Shown here: in pieces, positions 43,309 to 52,907 of the stretch | How positions within the stretch are numbered: position 1 is the first letter of the stretch | Layout of the letters: the number at the start of each line of letters is the position of its first letter | Assembly (NCBI GenBank): GCA_049116315.1 | Contig: JAGDZD010000001.1 | Location: 1-64,000 of the forward strand | From: Thalassobius sp049116315 | GTDB taxonomy: Bacteria; Pseudomonadota; Alphaproteobacteria; Rhodobacterales; Rhodobacteraceae | Length of the DNA stretch: 64,000 nt | Reading direction: 5' to 3' | Made by a program: the position numbers and the translations under genes | Notes under the pieces: model-generated | The model's input: the letters and a program-made list of their open reading frames with translations, nothing else | Told to the model about the DNA's origin: nothing | The model's database searches: none

Positions 43309-43737
43309 TCAGGAATACGCCTCTCTTTTGGTGCACTTGGTTATGACCGCAGACTTTAGAACCATCTCGCGCTTCGCACTAGCCGCAGCGACTTCCTTTA
43401 ACCGGCGATCACGCCAATCCGCAAAATCTCCGGCCTTCAAATCAGACAAACGGACATCCGCAATCTTGTCTTTCTGAAGCCTTGTTAGCCTGACCACTTC
43501 CCATCTGGCACCACGTTTGGAAGAGGAAACTTCGCGGGCGTAACGCTCAAAAACCGATCCGAGAGACCCCTTGGTGGCCAGCGCTTCACCTTCGGAAATT
43601 AGGTATTCTTGCCGCGTGGCCCAGTCTTGGGCTTCGTGCTTTGACTTAAACGACTTTGCTTTGCGAATCCCTTGCCGTGCAATTTGTGCTTGCCAGCGAC
43701 CGGTATCGAGCTTTTTATACGTGGCCAAAACCAACAT
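43309..43737 (-). pseudogene. Truncated tyrosine-type site-specific integrase
   Basis: A 142-residue N-terminal fragment of a phage-type integrase (usual length about 350). The arm-binding domain is seen in YKKLDTGRWQAQIARQGIR and KSFKSKHEAQDWATRQEY, and the SAM-like core-binding domain in FERYAREVSSSKRGARWE and RLKEVAAASAKREMVLKSAV. After SAV the frame departs from the family and stops at 43309; the catalytic domain with the Arg, His and Tyr is missing, so it cannot recombine DNA. It points away from and lies 152 nt from the 3' end of tRNA-Leu, the usual place for the integrase of an element inserted there. Confidence 0.85.
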
Positions 43738-43889
43738 CCTAGCAACCCCAAACTACGATCATCGTAATTTCGTCGTAATGAATTGCCAAAATCGGGTGTT
43801 AGTAGAGGTAAGTAACTGCAACAAAGTCCAGCAATGAGCCATATTTTTAAGGCAAATTGCGCCTATTTCAGCATGGCGGGGAAAGCCAA

Positions 43890-43976
43890 TGGTGCCCAGA
43901 AGAGGACTCGAACCTCCACGTCCTTGCGGACACTAGCACCTGAAGCTAGCGCGTCTACCAATTCCGCCATCTGGGC
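43890..43976 (-). tRNA. tRNA-Leu (anticodon CAG)
   Basis: 87-nt minus-strand gene. Perfect 7-bp acceptor stem GCCCAGA/TCTGGGC, encoded ACCA end, long leucine-type variable arm, GGTTCGAGTCC T-loop, and a 5-bp anticodon stem CTAGC/GCTAG around the loop TTCAGGT, giving anticodon CAG (reads CUG). The 3' half is a common insertion site for integrases, and an integrase fragment lies next to it. Confidence 0.95.
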
Positions 43977-44124
43977 ACGGGTTGGTGAAGGGCGATCTAT
44001 AGGTGAGCGGCGGAACTGTCAACGCGAAATCTCATCTTTTTGCTGCGACGCCATATCTCCTTGTTAAATTTACCCGACAGGGCTAGGAACATTCCAAGCA
44101 AATTACTTAGCCGGAGTCATCCCT

Positions 44125-45108
44125 ATGTCTAAATTGGTGACCATTTATGGCGGGTCGGGTTTTGTTGGGCGCTATATCGCTCGACGCTTGGCCAAAGACG
44201 GCTGGCGCGTGCGCGTGGCTGTACGCCGTCCCAACGAAGCAATGCATGTTAAACCCTACGGAACGCCGGGGCAGGTCGAACCTGTCTTGTGCAATATTCG
44301 TGACGACGAAAGTGTTGCCTTGGTAATGCAAGGGTCGGACGCGGTTGTGAACTGTGTGGGCCTGCTGTGCGAAGCAGGCAAAAACACCTTTGACGATGTT
44401 CAGGTCGATGGCGCAGAGCGCATTGCCCGTATCGCAGCAGAGCAAGGGGTTTCAAACCTTGTGCACCTGTCAGCGATTGGCGCGGATGCCGATAGCAACA
44501 GCGACTATGCCCGCACCAAAGCCGAAGGGGAGGCCCGTATCGTGGCGGCGTTCCCGGATGCGGTGATCCTGCGTCCTTCGGTGATCTTTGGCAGCGAAGA
44601 TGGTTTCTTTAACCGTCTGGCTTCGATGTCACGCCTTGGGCCGATCTTTCCAACAATCGGTGGGGGCACCACCTTTCAGCCGGTCTACGTTGATGACGTT
44701 GCGCAGGCAGCTGTTCTGGGTGTCACGGGCGAAGCGCCTGCAGGCGTTTATGAATTGGGCGGACCAGATCAAGCGACACAGCGGGAACTGGTGCAAGAGA
44801 TGCTCAAGGTTGTGCGTCGCCGTAAGCTGATCCTCAACTTGCCGTTCTGGCTGGCCCGTATCGACGCTTGGGCGTTCGAATTGGTGCAAAAGCTAAGCTT
44901 TGGTTTGATCAAAGCGCCGGTCACGCGGGATCAAGTCAAGTTGTTGGCCGTTGATAACGTGGTGTCCGAAGATGCCAAAGGATTTGCGGATCTGGGCATC
45001 AAGCCTGCGGCCATGGCGGCGATCTTGCCTGACTATCTGTGGCGCTTTCGTCCATCTGGTCAGTACGACGCCATCAAAGAATCAGCCAAGAACCTGCGCT
45101 TGAACTAA
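44125..45108 (+). CDS. Complex I NDUFA9-like NAD(P)-binding protein
   Basis: A 327-residue atypical SDR of the NDUFA9 family, the accessory subunit 39 kDa type associated with NADH dehydrogenase. Nucleotide motif TIYGGSGFVGRYIARRLAKD near residue 6; VVNCVGLLCEAGKNTFD; VHLSAIGADADSNSDYARTK with the usual Tyr-x3-Lys region; RPSVIFGSEDGFFN. Alphaproteobacterial members are found attached to complex I or act in ubiquinone-linked functions; membrane association is likely but no helix is predicted. It follows tRNA-Leu in the opposite direction. Confidence 0.88.
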   Translation: MSKLVTIYGGSGFVGRYIARRLAKDGWRVRVAVRRPNEAMHVKPYGTPGQVEPVLCNIRDDESVALVMQGSDAVVNCVGLLCEAGKNTFDDVQVDGAERIARIAAEQGVSNLVHLSAIGADADSNSDYARTKAEGEARIVAAFPDAVILRPSVIFGSEDGFFNRLASMSRLGPIFPTIGGGTTFQPVYVDDVAQAAVLGVTGEAPAGVYELGGPDQATQRELVQEMLKVVRRRKLILNLPFWLARIDAWAFELVQKLSFGLIKAPVTRDQVKLLAVDNVVSEDAKGFADLGIKPAAMAAILPDYLWRFRPSGQYDAIKESAKNLRLN

Positions 45109-45137
45109 GCGCGTTGCGATCTTGTCGATGTGAATTG

Positions 45138-45166
45138 GGGTGGGCCTAGGTCCACCCTTTTCTTTT
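45138..45166 (+). terminator. Terminator after the NDUFA9-like gene
   Basis: Ten-bp stem GGGTGGGCCT/AGGTCCACCC with one G-T pair, followed by TTTTCTTTT. It lies 29 nt after the stop codon. Confidence 0.85.
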
Positions 45167-45274
45167 GGGATACTCTCTGGGGAGGCATAGTGCGTCTTGG
45201 CTTTTGAGGCGGCTGGGTCGTTTGATCGGTCTGTGCCCGACCTGCTGTTGAGGCCAGTTAAGACGGGCTGCGAT

Positions 45275-46078
45275 CTATGAGTAGGCGATATACAAAAGCA
45301 CGATCCCCAAGATCACGCGATAAATCACATAGGGCGTAAAGCTGACCGAGCGCAGCAAGCGCATCATCAGCATCAAAGCCAGCAATGCCGCCAAAAACGA
45401 CAGTCCGGCGACAATGGCGCCGTCCCGTGCGGCGCTGACATCGGCGGTTTTAACCACATCGATCCCCAAAAGCGTGCCGCTTGCGATGATGGTTGGGATC
45501 GACATCAGCATTGAGACCTTGGCCGCGTCGTGCCGGTTGTAGCCCAGCCAGCGCCCCATAGTGATGGTGATCCCAGAGCGCGACGTGCCCGGAATAAGCG
45601 CCACCGCTTGGGCAACCCCCATGATCATCGCGTCCTTCACCGACCAATCCTTTTCGGATTTTGTGGTCTGGCCTTTTTGGTCAGCCCAATACAGTACGAT
45701 GCCAAATCCAAGCATGGTCCATCCAATGACCGCGATCGAGCGGATCATATCGTCAAGTCCGGTGAGTTTGAGGAACAGCCCAAATAGAATGACGGGAATT
45801 GTTGCCAGCAGAAGCAGGAAGGCCAACTTGGCCCCCGGTGTGTCGATCCGGCCGCGCAACATCGGGATGGTTCCGGCCAAAGCGATGCGCACATCTGCCC
45901 AAAAGAACAGAACCACAGCTGCCAATGTGCCGATATGAGCGGCCACGTCGATCACCTGTCCCTGGTCCTGCATTCCGGAAAGATTCGGTAAGAGAATCAG
46001 GTGGCCAGAAGAGGAAATTGGGAGAAATTCGGTAACACCCTGAATCACTGCGATAATTAGAAGGTGTAGAATAGACAT
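45275..46078 (-). CDS. uppP: Undecaprenyl-diphosphatase
   Basis: A 267-residue inner-membrane phosphatase (BacA) that recycles undecaprenyl diphosphate to the lipid carrier for peptidoglycan. Both family motifs are present: GVTEFLPISSSGHLIL near residue 14 and PGTSRSGITITMGRWLGY near residue 162. Around eight helices are predicted. Its promoter faces gltD in the 46079-46301 gap. Overproduction gives bacitracin resistance in other bacteria. Confidence 0.95.
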   Translation of the reverse strand: MSILHLLIIAVIQGVTEFLPISSSGHLILLPNLSGMQDQGQVIDVAAHIGTLAAVVLFFWADVRIALAGTIPMLRGRIDTPGAKLAFLLLLATIPVILFGLFLKLTGLDDMIRSIAVIGWTMLGFGIVLYWADQKGQTTKSEKDWSVKDAMIMGVAQAVALIPGTSRSGITITMGRWLGYNRHDAAKVSMLMSIPTIIASGTLLGIDVVKTADVSAARDGAIVAGLSFLAALLALMLMMRLLRSVSFTPYVIYRVILGIVLLYIAYS

Positions 46079-46178
46079 GGCGAGCCTTTAAGGTTCAGAA
46101 TGTGAACAGGTATAACCTATTGAGAACGTAGAGAAACACTTCTTTTGTGTCCGAACCGGACTTATAATTGAGGAGTTT

Positions 46179-46208
46179 TTGACAAAATTGTATGTGATGC
46201 GCGACAAT
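46179..46208 (+). promoter_or_regulatory. Candidate promoter of gltD-gltB
   Basis: TTGACA (46179-46184), an 18-nt spacer and GACAAT (46203-46208), about 94 nt before the chosen gltD start. The -35 is perfect; the -10 matches four of six positions. Confidence 0.5.
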
Positions 46209-46301
46209 GAACCGTGAATAGGTAAGTCTTTCTGACTTTTAATTCAGATGGAGGTGCCGTAAACAGGCGCCAATCGTATAAGTATGCAGAAAGGCAGCGC
46301 T

Positions 46302-47735
46302 GTGGCTAAGCAACCAATGCTGAAATTCGTAAACCTCGACCGGCAGATGCCATCGAAGCGTGAGGCGGATACTCGGAATAAAGATTTCCACGAAATCTAC
46401 GCAGAATATGCTGACACAAAAGCAAAAGAGCAGGCAAGCCGCTGTAGCCAATGTGGTGTGCCTTATTGTCAGTCTCACTGCCCATTGCACAATAATATCC
46501 CGGATTGGCTGCGGATGACCGCAGAAGGTCGTCTGGAAGAAGCTTATGCCATGAGCCAATCCACCAACACGTTCCCAGAAATCTGTGGCCGTATCTGCCC
46601 GCAGGACCGTCTGTGTGAAGGGAACTGTGTGATCGAACAATCCGGCCATGGCACTGTGACCATTGGCTCTGTTGAGAAGTACATCACCGACACTGCGTGG
46701 GAAAATGGTTGGGTTCAGCCGTTCAAACCAGCCACCGAGCGGGATCAATCTGTTGGTATCATCGGTGCGGGACCGGGGGGCTTGGCCGCTGCGGATATGC
46801 TGCGCCGCGCTGGATTGCAGGTTACGATCTATGATCGCTATGACCGTGCGGGCGGCTTGCTGACCTATGGTATTCCGGGCTTCAAGCTGGAAAAAGACGT
46901 GGTGATGCGCCGCAACAAACTGCTGGAAGATTCGGGTGTTGAGTTTGTCCTGAACTGCAACGTTGGCGAAGACATCTCGTTTGATGCGATCCGCGGCAAA
47001 CATGACGCCGTGTTGATTGCCACAGGTGTTTACAAAACACGTGACCTCGAAGGTCCGGGATCCGGTTCGACCGGGATTGAACGCGCGATTGACTATTTGA
47101 CCGTGTCCAACAAGCTGAACTTTGGCGACACTGTGCCCGAGTATGAAGATGGCTCTTTGAACGCGGCCGGCAAAAAGGTTGTCGTGATTGGCGGTGGTGA
47201 CACGGCGATGGACTGTGTGCGCACAGCTATTCGCCAAGGGGCCACCTCTGTGAAATGTCTCTATCGCCGTGACCGTGCGAACATGCCGGGGTCGCAGCGC
47301 GAGGTTCAAAACGCCGAAGAAGAAGGCGTAGAATTTGTCTGGCTTGCGGCGCCAAAAGGCTTTGTTGGCGATCCCGTCACAGGTGTGATGGTGCAACAAA
47401 TGCGCTTGGGTGCACCGGATGTGTCTGGCCGTCGCGCCCCTGAGGTGATTGAGGGCGCAGATTACGTCGAAGAGGCGGATCTTGTGATCAAGGCGCTGGG
47501 TTTCGAAGCTGAGGATCTGCCGAAGCTTTGGGACACCGATGGGTTGGAAGTGACCCGTTGGGGCACCATTAAGGCCGATTTCACCACAGGTAAGACATCT
47601 TTGGATGGCGTTTATGCTGTGGGTGATATCGTACGCGGTGCGTCGCTGGTGGTTTGGGCGATCAAAGACGGCCGCGATAGCGCCGCTGCGATCCTAGAGT
47701 ACCTGAACGACGCGCAAACCGTCGCCGCTGAATAA
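46302..47735 (+). CDS. gltD: Glutamate synthase small subunit
   Basis: Feeds electrons from NADPH to the large subunit for glutamate formation in ammonium assimilation. 477 residues from the GTG at 46302, close to E. coli GltD (472). N-terminal [4Fe-4S] cysteines in CSQCGVPYCQSHCP and CGRICPQDRLCEGNC; FAD motif IIGAGPGGLAAADML; NADPH motif VIGGGDTAMDCVRTA. AAAGG precedes the GTG; the ATG at 46284 has no ribosome site. The gene lies 64 nt before gltB and a GGGCCC-type hairpin (47753-47771) lies in between. Confidence 0.96.
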   Translation: MAKQPMLKFVNLDRQMPSKREADTRNKDFHEIYAEYADTKAKEQASRCSQCGVPYCQSHCPLHNNIPDWLRMTAEGRLEEAYAMSQSTNTFPEICGRICPQDRLCEGNCVIEQSGHGTVTIGSVEKYITDTAWENGWVQPFKPATERDQSVGIIGAGPGGLAAADMLRRAGLQVTIYDRYDRAGGLLTYGIPGFKLEKDVVMRRNKLLEDSGVEFVLNCNVGEDISFDAIRGKHDAVLIATGVYKTRDLEGPGSGSTGIERAIDYLTVSNKLNFGDTVPEYEDGSLNAAGKKVVVIGGGDTAMDCVRTAIRQGATSVKCLYRRDRANMPGSQREVQNAEEEGVEFVWLAAPKGFVGDPVTGVMVQQMRLGAPDVSGRRAPEVIEGADYVEEADLVIKALGFEAEDLPKLWDTDGLEVTRWGTIKADFTTGKTSLDGVYAVGDIVRGASLVVWAIKDGRDSAAAILEYLNDAQTVAAE

Positions 47736-47799
47736 TACTGAATAGAATTCTTAGGGCCCCCGATGGGCCCTGACCCCACCAGCCGAGGAAGGGTTAAAT

Positions 47800-50700
47800 A
47801 TGACAAAATATGATGAAAACTGGGTTGCCGCTGAAGAAGCCAAGCGCAAGTTCATGGCTGAAAACGGCATGTATAGCGTCGAAGACGAGCACTCGTCGTG
47901 TGGTGTAGGCCTTGTTGTGTCTCTGGACGGAAGCCCAAGCCGCAAAGTTGTTGATGCTGGCATCACCGCGCTGAAAGCGATCTGGCACCGTGGTGCTGTG
48001 GATGCGGACGGCAAGACCGGTGACGGCGCTGGTATCCACCTGCAAATCCCTGTGCCATTCTTCTATGACCAAATTCGCCGCACAGGCCACGAGCCACGCG
48101 AAGACAAATTGATGGCTGTTGGCCAAGTGTTCTTGCCGCGCACCAACTTTGGCGCCCAAGAAACCTGCCGTACAATTGTTGAAACCGAAGTTCTGCGGAT
48201 GGGCCACTACATCTATGGCTGGCGCCACGTTCCGGTTGATATCTCTTGCTTGGGTGAAAAAGCGAATGCGACCCGCCCAGAGATCGAACAAATCCTGATT
48301 TCGAACGCCAAAGACATCAGCGAAGAAGAGTTCGAGCGCGAGCTTTATGTGATCCGTCGTCGGATTGAAAAAGCGGCGGCGGCCGCGGGCATCGGTAGCC
48401 TCTATATCTGTTCGCTGAGCTGTCGTTCGATCATCTACAAAGGCATGATGCTGGCTGAACAGGTGGCGGATTTCTATCCAGACCTGCAAGACGACCGCTT
48501 TGAGTCGGCGTTTGCGATCTATCACCAGCGGTATTCGACCAACACCTTCCCTGAATGGTGGCTGGCGCAGCCATTCCGCATGTTGGCTCACAACGGTGAG
48601 ATCAACACGCTGAAAGGCAACGTCAACTGGATGAAGAGCCACGAGATCCGGATGGCGTCCAGTGCCTTTGGTGACATGGCGGATGACATCAAGCCAATCG
48701 TCCCGTCGGGGTCATCTGACTCTGCGGCGCTGGATTCGGTGTTCGAAGTGCTGGTGCGTGCCGGGCGCAATGCGCCGATGGCAAAAACCATGCTGGTTCC
48801 AGAAAGCTGGTCCAAGCAAGCCAAAGAACTGCCTCAGTCTTGGCGTGACATGTACTCTTATTGCAACTCTGTCATGGAGCCATGGGATGGCCCTGCGGCA
48901 TTGGCCATGACCGATGGGCGCTGGGTATGCGCGGGTCTGGATCGCAACGGTTTGCGCCCCATGCGCTATGTTGTCACCGGTGACGATCTGCTGATCGCAG
49001 GCTCAGAGGCGGGCATGGTTCCCACCGACGAAGCCACCGTCAAAGAAAAAGGCGCTTTGGGGCCGGGTCAATTGTTGGCCGTCGATATGCAGGACGGCGT
49101 TCTGTATCACGACACCAAAATCAAAGACAAACTGGCCTCCAGCCAGCCCTTTGGTGATTGGGTGGGCAAGATCAACGATCTGGAAACAGCCCTGTCGAAC
49201 TTGACCGAAGAAGCCATCTATTCCGGTGCCGAACTGCGCAAGCGTCAGATCGCAGCGGGCTATAGCATCGAAGAGCTGGAACAAATTCTGGCGCCGATGG
49301 CCGAAGATGGCAAAGAATCCTTGGCTTCGATGGGCGATGACACCCCGTCGGCAGTACTGTCCAAAAAGTATCGTCCGCTGAGCCACTTCTTCCGTCAAAA
49401 CTTTAGCCAAGTGACCAACCCGCCCATCGACTCTTTGCGTGAATATCGCGTGATGTCGCTGAAGACTCGGTTTGGCAACTTGAAAAACGTGTTGGATGAA
49501 AGCTCTGCTCAGACCGAAATTCTGGTGCTCGACAGCCCGTTTGTGGGCAATGCTCAATGGGCCGAGCTGACAAAACAGTTCAACGCAAATCTGGTCGAGA
49601 TCGACTGTACCTTCCCGGCCGGTAGCGACGCCAATGCGCTGCGCTCTAACCTGGAACGTATCCGGGCCGAAGCCGAAGATGCTGTGCGTTCCGGCGCCGG
49701 GCACATCGTGTTGACGGACCAGTCGCAAGACGAAGCCAAAGTGGCGATGCCAATGATTTTGGCCACCAGCGCTGTGCATTCGCATCTGACACGCAAAGGT
49801 TTGCGGACCTTCTGTTCGCTGAACGTGCGTTCAGCTGAATGTATCGATCCGCACTACTTTGCGGTTCTGATCGGATGTGGGGCCACTGTTGTGAACGCCT
49901 ATCTGGCCGAAGACAGCTTGGCTGACCGGATCGAACGCGGCCTGCTGGAAGTTGATCTGACAGTTGCCACCAAGCGGTACCGGGATGCCATTGACCAAGG
50001 TCTGTTGAAGATCATGGCCAAGATGGGGATTTCGGTGATTTCGTCCTATCGCGGGGGTCTGAACTTCGAAGCCGTCGGCCTAAGCCGGGCGATGGTTGCG
50101 GAATTCTTCCCGGGTATGCTGAGCCGGATTTCTGGCATTGGTGTCAGTGGCATTCAGCGCAAAGCAGAGCAAGTTCACGGCGAAGGCTGGTTGGGCGGAC
50201 GCGATGTTTTGTCGATTGGTGGCTTCTACAAGTCACGCAAATCTGGCGAAACCCACGCGTGGGAAGCCCAGACAATGCACCTGATGCAGCAGGCTTGTAA
50301 CCGGGCCAGCTTTGAAATGTGGCAACAGTATTCCGCCAAGATGCAGGCCAACCCGCCTATTCATCTGCGTGACCTGTTGGCGTTCAAACCGATTGGCACG
50401 GCCATTCCGATCGAAGAAGTGGAAAGCATCACTGCGATCCGCAAACGCTTTGTCACGCCGGGCATGTCCTTGGGGGCGCTGTCTCCTGAGGCGCATAAGA
50501 CGCTGAACGTTGCGATGAACCGCATCGGTGCCAAGTCGGATTCCGGCGAAGGTGGCGAAGATCCAGCACACTTTGTACCAGAGCCAAACGGCGACAATCC
50601 AAGTGCCAAGATCAAACAGGTGGCTTCGGGCCGTTTTGGTGTCACAGCCGAATACCTGAACCAATGTGAAGAGCTTGAGATCAAAGTTGCACAGGGCGCC

Positions 50701-52338
50701 AAGCCCGGTGAAGGTGGTCAGCTGCCGGGCATGAAGGTCACCGACCTGATTGCGCGTCTGCGTCACTCGACCAAAGGTGTGACGCTGATTTCACCGCCGC
50801 CACACCACGACATCTATTCGATCGAAGATTTGGCCCAGCTGATTTACGATCTGAAACAGATCAACCCACGCTGTAAGGTCACCGTAAAGCTGGTGGCGTC
50901 TTCGGGCGTTGGTACGATTGCTGCCGGTGTGGCCAAAGCCAAGGCCGATATCATTCTGATCTCGGGTCACAATGGTGGCACAGGTGCCTCGCCTGCGACG
51001 TCGATCAAATACTGTGGTTTGCCATGGGAAATGGGTCTGACCGAAGCGCATCAAGTTCTGGCAATGAACAACCTGCGTGAACGCGTCACACTGCGGACCG
51101 ATGGTGGTTTGCGCACTGGTCGTGACGTGGTTATGGCCGCGATGATGGGCGCCGAAGAATACGGCATCGGCACCGCTGCGTTGATCGCGATGGGCTGTAT
51201 CATGGTTCGTCAGTGTCAATCGAACACCTGCCCAGTGGGGGTCTGTACCCAAGACGAAGCCCTGCGCGGCAAGTTCACTGGCAACGCAGACAAGGTTGTG
51301 AACCTGATCACATTCTACGCGCAAGAGGTCCGTGAAATTCTGGCTTCGATCGGCGCGCGTAGCTTGGATGAGGTGATTGGTCGTGCAGATCTGTTGAGCC
51401 AAGTCAGCCGGGGTTCGGCGCATCTGGATGATCTTGACCTGAACCCATTGTTGTTGATGGTCGATGGCGTCAAAGACATCGAGTACAACCGTGGCAAAGA
51501 TCGCAACGCTGTTCCAGACACTCTGGACGCCGAAATTGTTCAAGACGCACAGCGCTTCTTGGAGGACGGTGAAAAGATGCAGCTGAGCTATGCGGTTCAA
51601 AACACTGACCGGACCGTGGGCACACGCACCTCTAGCCATATCGTCAAAAGCTTTGGCATGCGCAATGCGTTGCAGTCAGATCACCTGACCGTCAAGCTGA
51701 CCGGCTCGGCTGGGCAATCTCTTGGGGCCTTTGCGGCACCGGGGCTTAAGCTCGAAGTGTCAGGCGATGCCAACGACTATGTCGGTAAGGGTCTGTCGGG
51801 CGGTACCGTTGTCGTGCGTCCGCCAATGTGCAGCCCGCTTGTGGCCGAAGAGAACACCATTATCGGCAACACAGTATTGTACGGTGCGACGGATGGCTTC
51901 TTGTTCGCGGCTGGTCGCGCCGGTGAACGCTTTGGCGTGCGCAACTCGGGCGCCAGCGTGGTGATCGAGGGCTGCGGATCCAACGGCTGTGAATACATGA
52001 CCGGTGGTGTGGCTGTGATCTTGGGGTCGATTGGGGCGAACTTTGGCGCGGGCATGACCGGCGGCATGGCTTACCTCTATGATCCCGAAGGCAAATCCGA
52101 AGACATGATGAACATGGAAACTTTGGTGACATGCCCGGTGACTGTGGATCATTGGCACACCCAGCTGAAGCGCTTGGTTGAACAGCATCTGGAAGAAACC
52201 GGCAGCCGTAAAGCCGCCGATATTCTTCAGCACTGGGAAGCCGAAGTGAAAAACTTTGTCCAAGTTTGCCCCAAAGAGATGCTGATCCACATTCCGCATC
52301 CATTGAGCATCGAAGACCAAGCGGTGCCGGCTGAATAA
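47800..52338 (+). CDS. gltB: Glutamate synthase large subunit
   Basis: Converts glutamine plus 2-oxoglutarate to two glutamate. 1512 residues, the normal length. Domains in order: propeptide, then class II glutaminase starting at Cys34 (SSCGVGLVVS) to about 430; central domain; FMN-binding synthase (about 820-1220) with SGHNGGTGASPATSIKY and the 3Fe-4S cysteines in RQCQSNTCPVGVC; C-terminal beta-helix with repeated Gly (GKGLSGGTVVVRPP). GAGGAAGG precedes the ATG. A strong terminator follows. Confidence 0.98.
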   Translation: MTKYDENWVAAEEAKRKFMAENGMYSVEDEHSSCGVGLVVSLDGSPSRKVVDAGITALKAIWHRGAVDADGKTGDGAGIHLQIPVPFFYDQIRRTGHEPREDKLMAVGQVFLPRTNFGAQETCRTIVETEVLRMGHYIYGWRHVPVDISCLGEKANATRPEIEQILISNAKDISEEEFERELYVIRRRIEKAAAAAGIGSLYICSLSCRSIIYKGMMLAEQVADFYPDLQDDRFESAFAIYHQRYSTNTFPEWWLAQPFRMLAHNGEINTLKGNVNWMKSHEIRMASSAFGDMADDIKPIVPSGSSDSAALDSVFEVLVRAGRNAPMAKTMLVPESWSKQAKELPQSWRDMYSYCNSVMEPWDGPAALAMTDGRWVCAGLDRNGLRPMRYVVTGDDLLIAGSEAGMVPTDEATVKEKGALGPGQLLAVDMQDGVLYHDTKIKDKLASSQPFGDWVGKINDLETALSNLTEEAIYSGAELRKRQIAAGYSIEELEQILAPMAEDGKESLASMGDDTPSAVLSKKYRPLSHFFRQNFSQVTNPPIDSLREYRVMSLKTRFGNLKNVLDESSAQTEILVLDSPFVGNAQWAELTKQFNANLVEIDCTFPAGSDANALRSNLERIRAEAEDAVRSGAGHIVLTDQSQDEAKVAMPMILATSAVHSHLTRKGLRTFCSLNVRSAECIDPHYFAVLIGCGATVVNAYLAEDSLADRIERGLLEVDLTVATKRYRDAIDQGLLKIMAKMGISVISSYRGGLNFEAVGLSRAMVAEFFPGMLSRISGIGVSGIQRKAEQVHGEGWLGGRDVLSIGGFYKSRKSGETHAWEAQTMHLMQQACNRASFEMWQQYSAKMQANPPIHLRDLLAFKPIGTAIPIEEVESITAIRKRFVTPGMSLGALSPEAHKTLNVAMNRIGAKSDSGEGGEDPAHFVPEPNGDNPSAKIKQVASGRFGVTAEYLNQCEELEIKVAQGAKPGEGGQLPGMKVTDLIARLRHSTKGVTLISPPPHHDIYSIEDLAQLIYDLKQINPRCKVTVKLVASSGVGTIAAGVAKAKADIILISGHNGGTGASPATSIKYCGLPWEMGLTEAHQVLAMNNLRERVTLRTDGGLRTGRDVVMAAMMGAEEYGIGTAALIAMGCIMVRQCQSNTCPVGVCTQDEALRGKFTGNADKVVNLITFYAQEVREILASIGARSLDEVIGRADLLSQVSRGSAHLDDLDLNPLLLMVDGVKDIEYNRGKDRNAVPDTLDAEIVQDAQRFLEDGEKMQLSYAVQNTDRTVGTRTSSHIVKSFGMRNALQSDHLTVKLTGSAGQSLGAFAAPGLKLEVSGDANDYVGKGLSGGTVVVRPPMCSPLVAEENTIIGNTVLYGATDGFLFAAGRAGERFGVRNSGASVVIEGCGSNGCEYMTGGVAVILGSIGANFGAGMTGGMAYLYDPEGKSEDMMNMETLVTCPVTVDHWHTQLKRLVEQHLEETGSRKAADILQHWEAEVKNFVQVCPKEMLIHIPHPLSIEDQAVPAE

Positions 52339-52361
52339 GCCCGTTCCACTTAGATCAAACG

Positions 52362-52389
52362 AAAACGGGGTCCCTAGGGGCCCCGTTTT
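52362..52389. terminator. Bidirectional terminator after gltB
   Basis: Perfect palindromic hairpin: AAAACGGGG and CCCCGTTTT (9 bp) enclosing CCCTAGGG-type symmetric bases, ending in T on both strands. It lies 23 nt after the gltB stop. Confidence 0.9.
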
Positions 52390-52464
52390 GCGTTGGAGAA
52401 AGACTTGATTGATCAGGGACGCGTGACCTAGGCTGTCTGCACCCAAAGCGATCGGAGAAGGCCA

Positions 52465-52842
52465 ATGACAGTTCCCAGAAATCTATTTTTAAGCGCGCTG
52501 ACCTGCGTCGCCACCGTCGCCGCGGGCGCGGCCAGTGCCGGGCAATGTGGCTATGAATATTGCTGGGGTGCGGTTGGGTCATCGTCTAAGGGCGCCTACG
52601 GCTGGGCCCACAGCTATGCCACTGAGCAGGACGCCTATAACTCCGTTTACACAAGCTGCGAAGGCGACTGCACCGAGATCAAGACGTTTTACAATTCTTG
52701 TGGGGCGATGGCGCGGGCCTCAAACGGCGCGTGGGGCTGGGCCGCCGACCAGACCCGTGAAATCGCTGAACATCGCGCCATTGGCTATTGCCTAGAGCAT
52801 GGCAGCAATTGTCAGGTGGTGGTTTGGGCCTGTTCCAAGTAA
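52465..52842 (+). CDS. Secreted DUF4189 family protein
   Basis: A 125-residue exported protein. Signal peptide PRNLFLSALTCVATVAAGAASAG; mature part has cysteines in CGYEYC, SCEGDC, SCGAMA, YCLEHGSNC and the terminal WACSK, likely forming disulfides. The AVGSSSKGAYGWAHSYATE and AMARASNGAWGWAAD segments are two matching halves, which is the DUF4189 pattern. The function is unknown. GGAG precedes the ATG; mtgA follows 65 nt on. Confidence 0.82.
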   Translation: MTVPRNLFLSALTCVATVAAGAASAGQCGYEYCWGAVGSSSKGAYGWAHSYATEQDAYNSVYTSCEGDCTEIKTFYNSCGAMARASNGAWGWAADQTREIAEHRAIGYCLEHGSNCQVVVWACSK

Positions 52843-52907
52843 TACTGCCCGCGGTGTCCTAACCCCAATTAGGACAGACCTTATCGAAAGCGGTTCGGGC
52901 AGCGGGC

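Noticed and set aside
43055..43336. 93-residue minus-strand ORF beside the truncated integrase
   Set aside because: No ribosome site, Ala/Arg/Cys-rich composition and no known family; it overlaps the integrase frame. Treated as spacer DNA.
43890..43910. Direct repeat of the tRNA-Leu 3' end as island boundary
   Set aside because: I looked for another copy of the TGGTGCCCAGAAGAGG-like end to the left and noticed none; a computed search is required before naming an attachment pair.
47794..49785. Long antisense ORFs within gltB (282 and 260 residues)
   Set aside because: They overlap conserved glutamate synthase domains and show the His/Gln-rich composition of shadow frames.
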